Part shown: positions 55,274-63,589 of the stretch, in pieces | Layout of the letters: every line of letters starts with the position of its first letter | Numbering within the stretch: the stretch's first letter is position 1 | Assembly (NCBI GenBank): GCA_035308365.1 | Contig: DATGGU010000183.1 | Location: forward strand, 1-64,000 | Direction of reading: 5' to 3' | Length of the DNA: 64,000 bases | Source: PALSA-505 sp035308365 | GTDB taxonomy: Bacteria > Actinomycetota > Actinomycetes > Streptosporangiales > Streptosporangiaceae | Translations under genes and position numbers: made by a program | Notes under the pieces: generated by a model | Told to the model about the DNA's origin: nothing | What the model saw: only the letters and a program-made list of their open reading frames with translations | Database searches by the model: none

Positions 55274-56175
55274 GGATCGTGGCCGCCCTCGGCGGCAACG
55301 CGCTGCTCGAACGCGGCGAACCCCCGGAGTCCGACATCCAGCAGGGCCACGTGCACAAGGCCGCCCAGGCGCTGGCACCGCTGGCGGTCGAGCACGACCT
55401 GGTGCTCACCCACGGCAACGGCCCGCAGGTCGGCCTGCTGGCGCTGGAGAGCGCGCACGACCCGGCCCTGCGGCGGCCCTACCCGTTCGACGTGCTGGGC
55501 GCGCAGACCCAGGGCATGATCGGCTACTGGCTCATCCAGGCCCTGGACAACGCCGCGCCGGGCCGCACGACCGCCTGCCTGGTCAGCCGGACCCTGGTCA
55601 GGGAGGACGACCCGGCCTTCGGCCGCCCGTCGAAGTTCATCGGCCCCGTCTATGACGAGCGGCAGGCTGCCGAGCTGGCGGCCAGGAACGGCTGGCAGGT
55701 CCGCCAGGACGGGGCCGGCTGGCGCCGGGTGGTGCCCTCTCCCGAGCCGGTCGCCCTGCTCGACCTCCCGGTGATCGAGCTGCTGCTCGGCAGCCGCACG
55801 ATCGTGGTCTGCTCGGGCGGTGGCGGGGTGCCGGTCATGAAGGACGGCACCGGGCACCTGCGCGGCGTCGAGGCCGTGGTGGACAAGGACCTGACCGCCT
55901 CGCTGCTGGCCCGCTCGCTGGACGCGGACGTTCTGCTGCTGCTCACCGACGTGACCGGGGTCCAGGACGGGTACGGCACCCCGCGGGCCCGGGTGATCCG
56001 CCGGGCCACACCGGCGCAGCTGCGCGCCCGTTCGTTCCCGGCCGGGTCCATGGGCCCCAAGATCGAGGCGGTGTGCCGGTTCGCCGAGGCGACCGGGAAG
56101 CTGGCCGCGATCGGCCAGCTCTCCGACGCCCAGGCGCTGCTCGCCGGGGAGGCGGGGACAATCGTCACGAGGTGA
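55270..56175 (+). CDS. arcC: Carbamate kinase
   Basis: A 301-residue amino-acid-kinase-fold enzyme making ATP from carbamoyl phosphate. VAALGGNALL at the start, THGNGPQVG near residue 50, CSGGGGVPV near 182 and VDKDLTASLLA are diagnostic. SMGPKIEAV closes the ADP site. Coupled to arcB by the overlapping ATGA. It ends 160 bases before arcA. Confidence 0.94.
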   Translation: MRIVAALGGNALLERGEPPESDIQQGHVHKAAQALAPLAVEHDLVLTHGNGPQVGLLALESAHDPALRRPYPFDVLGAQTQGMIGYWLIQALDNAAPGRTTACLVSRTLVREDDPAFGRPSKFIGPVYDERQAAELAARNGWQVRQDGAGWRRVVPSPEPVALLDLPVIELLLGSRTIVVCSGGGGVPVMKDGTGHLRGVEAVVDKDLTASLLARSLDADVLLLLTDVTGVQDGYGTPRARVIRRATPAQLRARSFPAGSMGPKIEAVCRFAEATGKLAAIGQLSDAQALLAGEAGTIVTR

Positions 56176-56247
56176 CTGTGTGATCACCCAGGAGGCGCTG
56201 GCCATCGCCCGGGTGGCCAAACCGCTGGCCGCGGCCGCCCGGCCCAG

Positions 56248-56296
56248 CCGCAGGACCCGTTCCTGCGGCAGCTCCGCTGACCGCCTCGGGAGGCGG
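56248..56296 (+). promoter_or_regulatory. Two hairpins in the arcC-arcA gap
   Basis: CCGCAGG-N7-CCTGCGG (56248-56268) and CCGCCT-CGGG-AGGCGG (56281-56296) lie in the 160-base gap. They could stabilise or partly terminate the arcBC message or regulate arcA. The arcA frame is open back to GTG 56180, but the intervening codons are not protein-like. Confidence 0.5.
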
Positions 56297-56335
56297 ACAA
56301 TGCGGGAAGGGGAGACGACGAAACCGGAGGCCCCG

Positions 56336-57550
56336 ATGAGCTTCAGTGTCCAATCAGAGGTGGGCCGGCTGCGCCAGGTGATCGTGCACCGGCCTGGCCT
56401 CGAACTGTCCAGGCTGACCCCACGCAACGTCGAGGAGTTGCTGTTCGACGAGGTGATGTGGGGCAAGCGAGCCCAGGAGGAGCACGACGCGTTCACCGCG
56501 GCGCTGGCCGGGCAGGGCGTGACCGTGCACTACTTCGGGCAGTTGCTCAGCGAGACGCTCGACCTGCCCGAGGGCCGGGCCTTCGTCCTCGACCGGGTCT
56601 GCACGCCGGAGATGCTCGGCCCCAACCTGGTCGCCCCGGTGCGCGCGCTGCTCGATGACCTCGATGCCCTCGACCTGGCCAGGTACCTGATCGGCGGGGT
56701 GCTCAAGGGCGATCTGCGCCCGGCCCGGGCCAGCAGCCTGACCTGGGACATGCTGCACGCCGACGACTTCATCCTGCCCCCGCTGCCCAACCACCTGTTC
56801 CAGCGGGACAACTCCTGCTGGATCTACCAGGGCGTCTCGGTCAACCCGATGGCCAAGCCCGCCCGGCAGCGGGAGACCCTGCACAGCCGGGCCATCTACC
56901 GCTATCACCCGATGTTCGCCGGCGGCGGTTTCGCCAGGTACTACGGGGACGACGACGCCACCCACCGGCCGGCCACGGTGGAGGGCGGCGACGTCCACGT
57001 GCTGGGCAACCGGGCCGTGATGATCGGCATGGGCGAGCGGACCACGCCGATGGCCGTCGAGAAGCTCGCCCAGGCGCTGATGCGCAGCGGCCAGGTCGAC
57101 ACGGTGATCGCCACCGAACTCCCGGCCAGCCGGGCGATGATGCACCTCGACACGGTGATGACCATGGTCGACCGTGGCACGTTCGTGCTGTACCCCTACC
57201 TCAGCAAGAACCTGCGCTCGTGGACGCTGACCAGCGTCGGAGGAAACCTCCGGGTGACCCGCAACCACAACCTGTGGGACAAGGTCGCTGAGGTGCTCCA
57301 CGTCGCCGAGGTGGTGGTGCTGACCACCGACGACGACATCCGGGCGGCCGAGCGCGAGCAGTGGGACGACGGGAACAACTACCTCGCCGTCGCCCCTGGC
57401 GTCGTCTTCGGCTACGAGCGCAACGAGACCACCAACACCATGCTGCGCAAGCACGGCATCGAGGTGGTGGCGATCGCCGGCAGCGAACTCGGCCGCGGCC
57501 GCGGCGGGCCGCGCTGCATGACCTGCCCGATCGAGCGGGATCCCGCCTGA
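56336..57550 (+). CDS. arcA: Arginine deiminase
   Basis: A 404-residue guanidino-modifying enzyme converting arginine to citrulline and ammonia. ATG 56336 is preferred over the open frame to 56180 because GGAGG lies 5 bases before it and the family begins SFSVQSEVGRLRQVIVHRPG. FQRDNSCWI carries the substrate Asp, VEGGDVHVLG the next block, MHLDTVMTMVD the catalytic His, and the nucleophile Cys394 is in GPRCMTCP at the C-terminus. It completes the pathway in the order arcB-arcC-arcA. No arginine/ornithine antiporter gene is present here. Confidence 0.94.
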   Translation: MSFSVQSEVGRLRQVIVHRPGLELSRLTPRNVEELLFDEVMWGKRAQEEHDAFTAALAGQGVTVHYFGQLLSETLDLPEGRAFVLDRVCTPEMLGPNLVAPVRALLDDLDALDLARYLIGGVLKGDLRPARASSLTWDMLHADDFILPPLPNHLFQRDNSCWIYQGVSVNPMAKPARQRETLHSRAIYRYHPMFAGGGFARYYGDDDATHRPATVEGGDVHVLGNRAVMIGMGERTTPMAVEKLAQALMRSGQVDTVIATELPASRAMMHLDTVMTMVDRGTFVLYPYLSKNLRSWTLTSVGGNLRVTRNHNLWDKVAEVLHVAEVVVLTTDDDIRAAEREQWDDGNNYLAVAPGVVFGYERNETTNTMLRKHGIEVVAIAGSELGRGRGGPRCMTCPIERDPA

Positions 57551-57605
57551 GGTGTCACAGGAGCCTCGTTCCGGCAACAGCCCGTGCCAGGCATAGATTC
57601 GCAGT

Positions 57606-58265
57606 ATGAGCCAGAGGCTGCCGCTGTTCCCGCTGGGCACCGTGCTCTACCCGCACCTTGTGCTGCCGCTGCACATCTTCGAGGACCGGTACCGGCAGCT
57701 CGTCCGGGATCTGCTGGCCGGGCCCGAGCCGAGGCAGTTCGGTGTCGTCGCGATCAAGAAGGGCCGCGAGACCGGCGTGGACGGCATCTGCGCCCTCTAC
57801 GAGGTCGGCTGCACCGCGGTGCTGCGCCGGGTCGTGGAGTACGAGGATGGGCGGTTCGACCTGGTGACCGCGGGAGCCCAGCGGTTCAGGCTGGCCGGGC
57901 TCGACCATTCCAGGCCGTACCTGCAGGGTGATGCCGAGACGCTGCCCGAGCACCGCGGTGACGAGGCGGCGGCTGCCGTGGCGGCAGCGGCGGTCCGGCG
58001 CGCGTTCGGCGACTATCGCCAGGCGCTCGCCAGCCGGAGCGCGGACACCGCCGAGCTGCCGGACGATCCCATGCTGCTGTCCTACCTGGTGGCGGCCGCC
58101 ATGGTGGTGGACCTGCCGGACCACCAGACGCTGCTGGACCAGCCGGACGCGGTACACCGCCTGGCGGCCGAGCGTGCCATGCTCGCCAGGGAGACGGCGA
58201 TGCTCCGCACGTTCACCTCGGCCCCCGCGCCCGACCTGAGAAACGCGCCCTGGAACCCGAACTGA
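57606..58265 (+). CDS. Lon protease substrate-binding-domain protein
   Basis: A 219-residue protein with a LON N-terminal (PUA-like) domain but no ATPase or protease part. LPLFPLGTVLYPHLVLPLHIFEDRYR at the start and RFDLVTAGAQRFRL near residue 85 are typical of this stand-alone family. It may be an adaptor or protein-binding module. It starts 55 bases after arcA, so cotranscription is possible but unproven, and ends 4 bases from a convergent GNAT gene. Confidence 0.9.
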   Translation: MSQRLPLFPLGTVLYPHLVLPLHIFEDRYRQLVRDLLAGPEPRQFGVVAIKKGRETGVDGICALYEVGCTAVLRRVVEYEDGRFDLVTAGAQRFRLAGLDHSRPYLQGDAETLPEHRGDEAAAAVAAAAVRRAFGDYRQALASRSADTAELPDDPMLLSYLVAAAMVVDLPDHQTLLDQPDAVHRLAAERAMLARETAMLRTFTSAPAPDLRNAPWNPN

Positions 58266-58269
58266 CCAC

Positions 58270-58758
58270 CTAGACCAGCTTCTTCTCCATGATCAGTTCG
58301 CGGCGGACGCCGTCCGGCATCAGCTCCCGCCTGCCGGTGTCCGCGAAGCCGCTGCGCTGGTAGAGAGCGATGGCATTTTCGTTTCCCTCGGACACGGCCA
58401 GCTTCAGCGTGTGGGCGCCGTTCTGCCTGGCCCACTGCTCCACCGCCGACATCAGGCGATCCCCGGCGCCACGGCCACGCGCCGCCGGGCTCACCCACAT
58501 GGAGATCAGCTCGGCGACGCCGTCGCCGTCGGGCACGCCGCTGGCCATCCCCACCGGCCGGCCGTCGATCAGCACCACGAGATGCCGGCCCGGGATGCTC
58601 AGCCGGCCGCGCCAGCGCTCCTCGCGGTCGTCCTCGCCCTGCCAGTCCGCCAGCCGGGACCCGAAGGCGTAGGGCGCCTCGCCGAGCGCCGCCTGCCGAA
58701 GCTCGCGCCAGAGCCGCCAGTCGTCCGGTGTCAGCACCCGCAACTCGATCATGGGCAT
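58270..58758 (-). CDS. GNAT N-acetyltransferase
   Basis: A 162-residue acetyltransferase. WVSPAARGRGAGDRLMSAVEQWA (acetyl-CoA loop, residues ~92-113) and NENAIALYQRSGFADTGRRELM (C-terminal segment) fit GNAT acetyltransf-1. The N-terminal IELRVLTPDDWRLWRELR is a common start. Substrate unknown. Confidence 0.9.
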   Translation of the reverse strand: MPMIELRVLTPDDWRLWRELRQAALGEAPYAFGSRLADWQGEDDREERWRGRLSIPGRHLVVLIDGRPVGMASGVPDGDGVAELISMWVSPAARGRGAGDRLMSAVEQWARQNGAHTLKLAVSEGNENAIALYQRSGFADTGRRELMPDGVRRELIMEKKLV

Positions 58759-58798
58759 GAGCTTGCCGCAGGACGCACCGCCCGGCCAGCGATTTTCG

Positions 58799-59170
58799 TC
58801 ACAGCGGCCGGGTGCTGGGCCCGCCGGGCGGGTCGGTGTCCTGGGACGGCCGGAAGTCCGGAGCAGGCCCGCCCGCCGGCCCGGCCTGCGGTGCTCCGGG
58901 CGCGGGCCGGACAGCCGGGGCCGGCCCGGCAGGCGCCCGCGCCGGGACGGGCCTGCGCTGGGCGACCCGGACGTTCGGGGTGACCTGGCTGCGGACGAAC
59001 ATCCCGAGCAGGGCGGACACGATCCCGATTACCGCCCCGGTCTGCGCCGTGCTCCAGGTCCACCAGGAGAAAGCGATGCCCAGCGCGATGAAGGCCTGGA
59101 CCATGGCGGTCGCGGCAGCCGATTCCAGTCTTACCCAGCCGGTGAACCTGTCCCAGATGGTCGTCCACAT
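58799..59170 (-). CDS. Small two-TM protein with Pro/Ala-rich tail
   Basis: A 123-residue protein. ATG 59170 is preferred to the GTG four codons earlier because GGTGGAG is well placed for it. Two hydrophobic helices (about residues 18-36 and 44-60) precede a Pro/Ala/Arg-rich disordered tail. The N-terminal WDRFTGWVRLESAAATAMVQA is unlike families I can name; small holin-like proteins have similar architecture. Function unknown. The 290 bases upstream to 59460 show no gene. Confidence 0.6.
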   Translation of the reverse strand: MWTTIWDRFTGWVRLESAAATAMVQAFIALGIAFSWWTWSTAQTGAVIGIVSALLGMFVRSQVTPNVRVAQRRPVPARAPAGPAPAVRPAPGAPQAGPAGGPAPDFRPSQDTDPPGGPSTRPL

Positions 59171-59460
59171 GTGCGTCTCCACCCTGCGGTTTTGCGGTTC
59201 ACCCGCTGCTCACACCGGGTGTGGTCGCGGCGTGTCCCGCCTTCCGCGTTTTGTGATCTTCATGCGAATGATTCCAGCCTTGTTACCGCTCCGCCCCCTC
59301 CGTAATGAATCCAAAGCCTCAAATAGTGCTCTCGGCTGGCACGTGAGGGGTGCCGGCCTGCCGCCGGACGGCGGTAGGTAGCGTGGAGGGGAAACATCCT
59401 TCTTTCCGGCCACCCGGGCAGCAGCCGCTGGGGGCCGCCCAGCTCACCAGGGGTACCGAC

Positions 59461-60351
59461 GTGACGGCAGAATCGTATGCGGACGCTGTCGATCTGGTCG
59501 CCCGCTCGGCGGCGGCCTATGTGGCCGGGGTGCCAGCGGACCCGGCCGACGAGGGCCTGTTCGGGCCCGCCAGCGTCACCTGGCGGGTGAACACCGACCC
59601 GGGCGCTCCGATCGCGGGCCTGACCGCCCTGATGGTGCAGGCCCTGCACCCGCTGGCCATGGCCGGGGTGGACCAGCACAGCGCCTGGCGCCAGGATCCG
59701 GTCGGCCGGCTGGCCGCCACCTCGCAGTACGTCACGACGATCAGCTTCGGCGAGCGGGCGGTGGCGGAGCGGGCCGCCAGCGTGGTGCGCCGCATCCACG
59801 AGCACGTGCGCGGCGTCGACTCCGTGACCGGGCAGCCCTATGCGGCCAGCGATCCCGCGCTGCTGCTCTGGGTGCACGCGGCCCTGATCGACTCCGCCAT
59901 CACCGCGTGCCGGCTGTTCGGCACGCCGCTGTCACCCGGCGACGCCGACCGGTACACCGCCGAGATGGTGGTCGCGGCCGAGCTGGTCGGCGTGCCTGCC
60001 GGCATGGTCCCGGCCAGCTACGGCGCGCTCCAGCAGTACATGACGTCGGTCCGGCCTGAGCTGCGGTGCACCCCGGCGGCGCGGGAGTCCATGAGTTATC
60101 TTCTCGAGCCACCCGGCCTCGGCCCGGACATCGCGGAGATCTGGCAGGACGTCAGGGACGGGGCTGTCGCCGCGCTGCCCGGCTGGGCCCGTGAACTGTA
60201 CGGTTACCAAGCACCGGAACTGACTCCCGCCAGGCAGACCGAGATCCGGCAGGCCCTCGGCGTGCTCGACGCCGTGTTCCTCGGCGAGCCCGGGGTGCTG
60301 GAGGCGCGGCAGCGGATCACCCTGCGCATGCGTTCCGCCGCGCGCTCATGA
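59461..60351 (+). CDS. DUF2236 (MpaB-type) oxygenase family protein
   Basis: A 296-residue protein starting at GTG 59461. VTWRVNTDPG, ALMVQALHPLAMAGVDQHS (residues ~54-72, heme-ligand type His) and LWVHAALIDSAI (near residue 142) are the DUF2236 hallmarks. Some DUF2236 members (Lcp, MpaB) are heme b oxygenases acting on isoprenoid polymers or linear ketones; function here is unknown. The stop overlaps the ATG of the ABC1 kinase gene (ATGA at 60348), so the two are coupled. Confidence 0.85.
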   Translation: MTAESYADAVDLVARSAAAYVAGVPADPADEGLFGPASVTWRVNTDPGAPIAGLTALMVQALHPLAMAGVDQHSAWRQDPVGRLAATSQYVTTISFGERAVAERAASVVRRIHEHVRGVDSVTGQPYAASDPALLLWVHAALIDSAITACRLFGTPLSPGDADRYTAEMVVAAELVGVPAGMVPASYGALQQYMTSVRPELRCTPAARESMSYLLEPPGLGPDIAEIWQDVRDGAVAALPGWARELYGYQAPELTPARQTEIRQALGVLDAVFLGEPGVLEARQRITLRMRSAARS

Positions 60352-61838
60352 GCAAGCTCCGGCGGCCGTCACGGAAGACCGTGGCCGGCCTGGCCGCCGC
60401 TGCCGTCGTGGCCGGTGTCCTGGCCCGGCGCCGCCGGGCCGGCGGCCGGCTGCGCCTGGAGCGTGGCCTCGCGGCCGTCCGGCTGGCGTTGCGTGGCGGG
60501 GTGCGTTATGCCAGCAACGCGCCCCGGCTGTTCGCGGCCGCCGGTGCGGCGCGCGAGCAGTTGCGCAACGACCTGGCCCTGCAGACCGCCGAGGACGTCG
60601 CGGCCACCCTCGGCGCGATGAAGGGCGTCATGATGAAGATCGGCCAGATGGCGAGCTACGTGGACGACGGCCTGTCGCCCAGCGTCCGCCGGACGCTCAG
60701 CCGTCTGCAGGACAGCGTCCCGCCGATGAGCCCGGAACTGGCCGCCGGGGTGGTCGAGGCCGAGCTCGGGCTGCCGCCCGAGCGCGCGTTCGCGCAGTGG
60801 GATCCGGTGCCCATCGCGGCGGCATCGATCGGGCAGGTCCACCGCGCTATCACCCACGACGGCCGGGCGGTCGCGGTGAAGGTGCAGTATCCGGGCATCG
60901 CCGAGACCATGACCGCCGACCTGGACAACGTCGCGTTGCTGCGCCGGATGCTCCGCATCATCGCGCCCAATCAGGACGTCGAGGCTCTGGTGGCCGAGCT
61001 GCGCGAGCGGATCGGCGAGGAACTGGACTACCGGCGCGAGGCGCGCAGCCAGCGCCGGATGGCGGCCTATTACGACGGCCACCCGACCATCCACGTGCCC
61101 AAGATCATCGATGAGCTGTCCGCCCGGCGGGTGGTGACCAGCGAGCTGTCCGACGGGGCCAGGTTCCATGAGCTGGCCGGCTGGTCCCAGGAGGAACGCG
61201 ACCTGGCCGCCGAGACGATCTACCGGTTCGTGTTCCGCAGCCTGTACGAGATCCGGGCGTTCAACGGCGACCCGCATCCGGGCAACTACCTGTTCCACGG
61301 CGGCGGCCGGGTCACCTTCCTGGACTTCGGCCTGGTCAAGCACTTCACCGAGACCGAGCTGCAGCCGCTCGTGCACATGGTGCGGGACCTGTGCGTGGCC
61401 AACGACCCGGAGGCGTTCCGCCGCAGCATGGAGGCCGCGGGCTTCCTCGTCCCCGGCGCGCCGCTGAGCACCGACGTGATCATCGACCACATGGCGGTGT
61501 TCTACGAGACCGTCCGCCGCCCGGGCACGCTGACCATCACCGAGGACTACGCGTCCAAGGTCGTGCGCCGGTTCTTCGACCTGCGCAGCCCGGTGGCGGC
61601 CTACGCCAGCATCCCGCGCTCCTACGTGATCCTGCAGCGCATCAACCTGGGCATGTTCGCGCTGCTCGGCCAGCTCACCGCGACCGCCAACTGGCGGGCC
61701 ATCGCCGAGGAGATCTGGCCGTTCGTGCTGGGCCCGCCGTCCACCCCGATGGGCCGGGCGGAGGCTGCCTGGCTGGCGAACCGCCCCACCGCGCTGATGC
61801 TCGCCTGGATCGAGACCGGCCAGCCCGCCGATGCCTGA
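60348..61838 (+). CDS. ABC1/AarF (UbiB) atypical kinase
   Basis: A 496-residue atypical protein kinase-like ATPase. The N-terminal KxGQ-type segment (MMKIGQMASYVDD) is followed by AAASIGQVHRA (A-rich loop replacing a P-loop), VKVQYPGI (Lys), EELDYRREARSQRRM, FNGDPHPGNYLF (catalytic) and FLDFGLVKHF (DFG-like). The family supports isoprenoid quinone or lipid metabolism. It is coupled to the DUF2236 gene upstream and overlaps the XRE gene downstream by 8 bases. Confidence 0.92.
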   Translation: MSKLRRPSRKTVAGLAAAAVVAGVLARRRRAGGRLRLERGLAAVRLALRGGVRYASNAPRLFAAAGAAREQLRNDLALQTAEDVAATLGAMKGVMMKIGQMASYVDDGLSPSVRRTLSRLQDSVPPMSPELAAGVVEAELGLPPERAFAQWDPVPIAAASIGQVHRAITHDGRAVAVKVQYPGIAETMTADLDNVALLRRMLRIIAPNQDVEALVAELRERIGEELDYRREARSQRRMAAYYDGHPTIHVPKIIDELSARRVVTSELSDGARFHELAGWSQEERDLAAETIYRFVFRSLYEIRAFNGDPHPGNYLFHGGGRVTFLDFGLVKHFTETELQPLVHMVRDLCVANDPEAFRRSMEAAGFLVPGAPLSTDVIIDHMAVFYETVRRPGTLTITEDYASKVVRRFFDLRSPVAAYASIPRSYVILQRINLGMFALLGQLTATANWRAIAEEIWPFVLGPPSTPMGRAEAAWLANRPTALMLAWIETGQPADA

Positions 61839-62250
61839 CGGCCAGCGCCGGGTGCACAACCGGCTCGCGGTGCTGCGGGCCGAGCGCGGGCTGTCCCGCA
61901 AGGAGCTGGCCGGCAAACCCGGCATCAACTTCCAGACGATCGGCTACATCGAACGCGGCGACTACAACCCCAGCCTCGAACCGGCCCTGACCATCGCGGA
62001 GCTCTTCCGGCTCCCCGTCGAAGCGATCTTCAGCCTCAAGCCGATGGTCCCACTGTCCGAAGAAGTCTTCCGCGAGCCGCCAGCCGCTAGTCCACCAGCT
62101 TCGATTCGACGGCCAGGACGGCCTCGTAGCGGCGGCGGATGTCCGCCCGGTCGGCCGCCTCGGGGACCGTCCGCTCGCTCAGCCGGCCGATCATCTCCGC
62201 CTGTTCGAGCAGGACACTGCGCTGCCCCGCCTCGGAGGTCTCCGCCATGA
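61831..62250 (+). CDS. XRE-type HTH regulator with run-on C-terminus
   Basis: A 139-codon ORF. Residues 1-75 are a complete small HTH protein (NRLAVLRAERGLSRKELAG ... YNPSLEPALTIAELF ... PVEAIFSLKPM), a family usually about 65-75 residues long that often ends soon after the SLKPM region. Beyond residue ~85 the frame is Arg/Pro-rich and lies antisense to the convergent DUF2254 gene, overlapping it by 164 bases. Either a stop codon was lost or the frame merely runs on. The ATG overlaps the end of the ABC1 kinase gene. Confidence 0.75.
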   Translation: MPDGQRRVHNRLAVLRAERGLSRKELAGKPGINFQTIGYIERGDYNPSLEPALTIAELFRLPVEAIFSLKPMVPLSEEVFREPPAASPPASIRRPGRPRSGGGCPPGRPPRGPSARSAGRSSPPVRAGHCAAPPRRSPP

Positions 62251-63430
62251 TCTTGGCCAGCGCCTCCAGCTGGCGGATCATCACCGCTGGCATGCCGCTG
62301 CTCGCCTGGCGGATCTTCTCGAAGGCGCGCTGGACCAGCCGCTCGTAGGTCGGCTGGGCCGCGATGATCCGGACGTAGCCCTGGCCGTCGCGGTGGACGC
62401 GGGCCGGGTGCCACCGGTTGATGATCTTGCAGAGGTTGTCACCGAGCCAGTCGATGCAGGTCAGCGCCGTGAAGGTGTCATTGACGGCGGCGGAGAGAGC
62501 GCGGATGGCGATCTCCACGAGCTGGTCGATGCCGAACGACACGTCCTGGGTCAGCGTCCGGTACGGGCCGGTGATGTGCGCACGGCCGAGCGCGTCGGTC
62601 ACCCGCGCCGCCGCCTCCGGCGGCCAGACCTTGGCGAACGGATGCCCCTGCACGATGAAGTGGCCGGGCCGGTGGTCGAGGCTGATCACCGCCTCCGCCT
62701 CGGTGGCCAGCTTGACCAGGATCCCGTGCCTGATGAACTGCAGATAGCCGCTGGCCGGGGCGCGCACCACCCCACCGCCGGTCTCCATCAGGGACAGCAG
62801 TTCGGCCGGGGAAGGACCTCGGCTGCTGGCTGTGCTCTCCTCACCACCCTGGATCTCGATGGCTTCCGACAGGTCCCGCGCGATGCTGGCGATCACCTGG
62901 GGCAGCTGGATCGAGGCGGCGGTGTGGTGGATGAAGTAGATCAGGACGGCCAGGTCGGCCACCATCAGCGCCATCGTCACCGTGACGCCGATGTGCGGCA
63001 CGAAGTCGCCGTGTGACCCGGGGCCTATCGACACCAGCACGAGCACCGCGTAGACGAAGGTCGCCACGAACGTGCCGAGGGTGAGCTGGGTCGCCCGGTC
63101 GCGGATGAAGTTCCGCAGCATCCTGGGCCCGAACTGGGTGGAGGCCAGGGTCAGGGTAACCAGGATGATCGAGAAGACGACGCCCACGACCGTGATCACG
63201 GCCGCGGCGATGGACGTCAGGATCTGCTGCGCGGTGCCGGCCGTCCCGCTGATCACCCAGGACGGATAGCCGAAGACGCCACGGTAGGCTGCCTGGTCGA
63301 GCAGGCTGGTCCCGGCGAACAGCGCGACCGAGGCGATGACCTCGATGCCGGGGACGAACCACAGGTTGGTGCGGAGCACCTCACGGCGCCAGTGCGAGGA
63401 AAGCGCCGATGATGCGAGGCCCCGGTCCAT
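62087..63430 (-). CDS. DUF2254 membrane protein
   Basis: A 447-residue membrane protein. Four TM helices occupy the N-terminal 175 residues (about 25-45, 65-95, 112-132, 145-168). A cytosolic domain then contains GYLQFIRHGILVKLATEA, DHRPGHFIVQGHPFA and a conserved NDTFTALTCIDWLGDNL segment near residue 315, typical of DUF2254. Function unknown; a channel or transporter has been suggested for related folds. It converges on the XRE gene. Confidence 0.85.
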   Translation of the reverse strand: MDRGLASSALSSHWRREVLRTNLWFVPGIEVIASVALFAGTSLLDQAAYRGVFGYPSWVISGTAGTAQQILTSIAAAVITVVGVVFSIILVTLTLASTQFGPRMLRNFIRDRATQLTLGTFVATFVYAVLVLVSIGPGSHGDFVPHIGVTVTMALMVADLAVLIYFIHHTAASIQLPQVIASIARDLSEAIEIQGGEESTASSRGPSPAELLSLMETGGGVVRAPASGYLQFIRHGILVKLATEAEAVISLDHRPGHFIVQGHPFAKVWPPEAAARVTDALGRAHITGPYRTLTQDVSFGIDQLVEIAIRALSAAVNDTFTALTCIDWLGDNLCKIINRWHPARVHRDGQGYVRIIAAQPTYERLVQRAFEKIRQASSGMPAVMIRQLEALAKIMAETSEAGQRSVLLEQAEMIGRLSERTVPEAADRADIRRRYEAVLAVESKLVD

Positions 63431-63589
63431 TCTCAGCTCCTGGGTCGGTTACCGTGCCGACCAGGCTTCCCGGCTCACCACGACGAATGCTACTGAGTGT
63501 GGCGGTGCTGGCCAACTCGCCCGCCCGCGGCGCGGGCGCGTGGGCGGGCCGCGGTCCAGACTGTCCGAGTCATCGGGCAGGCTTAAGGC

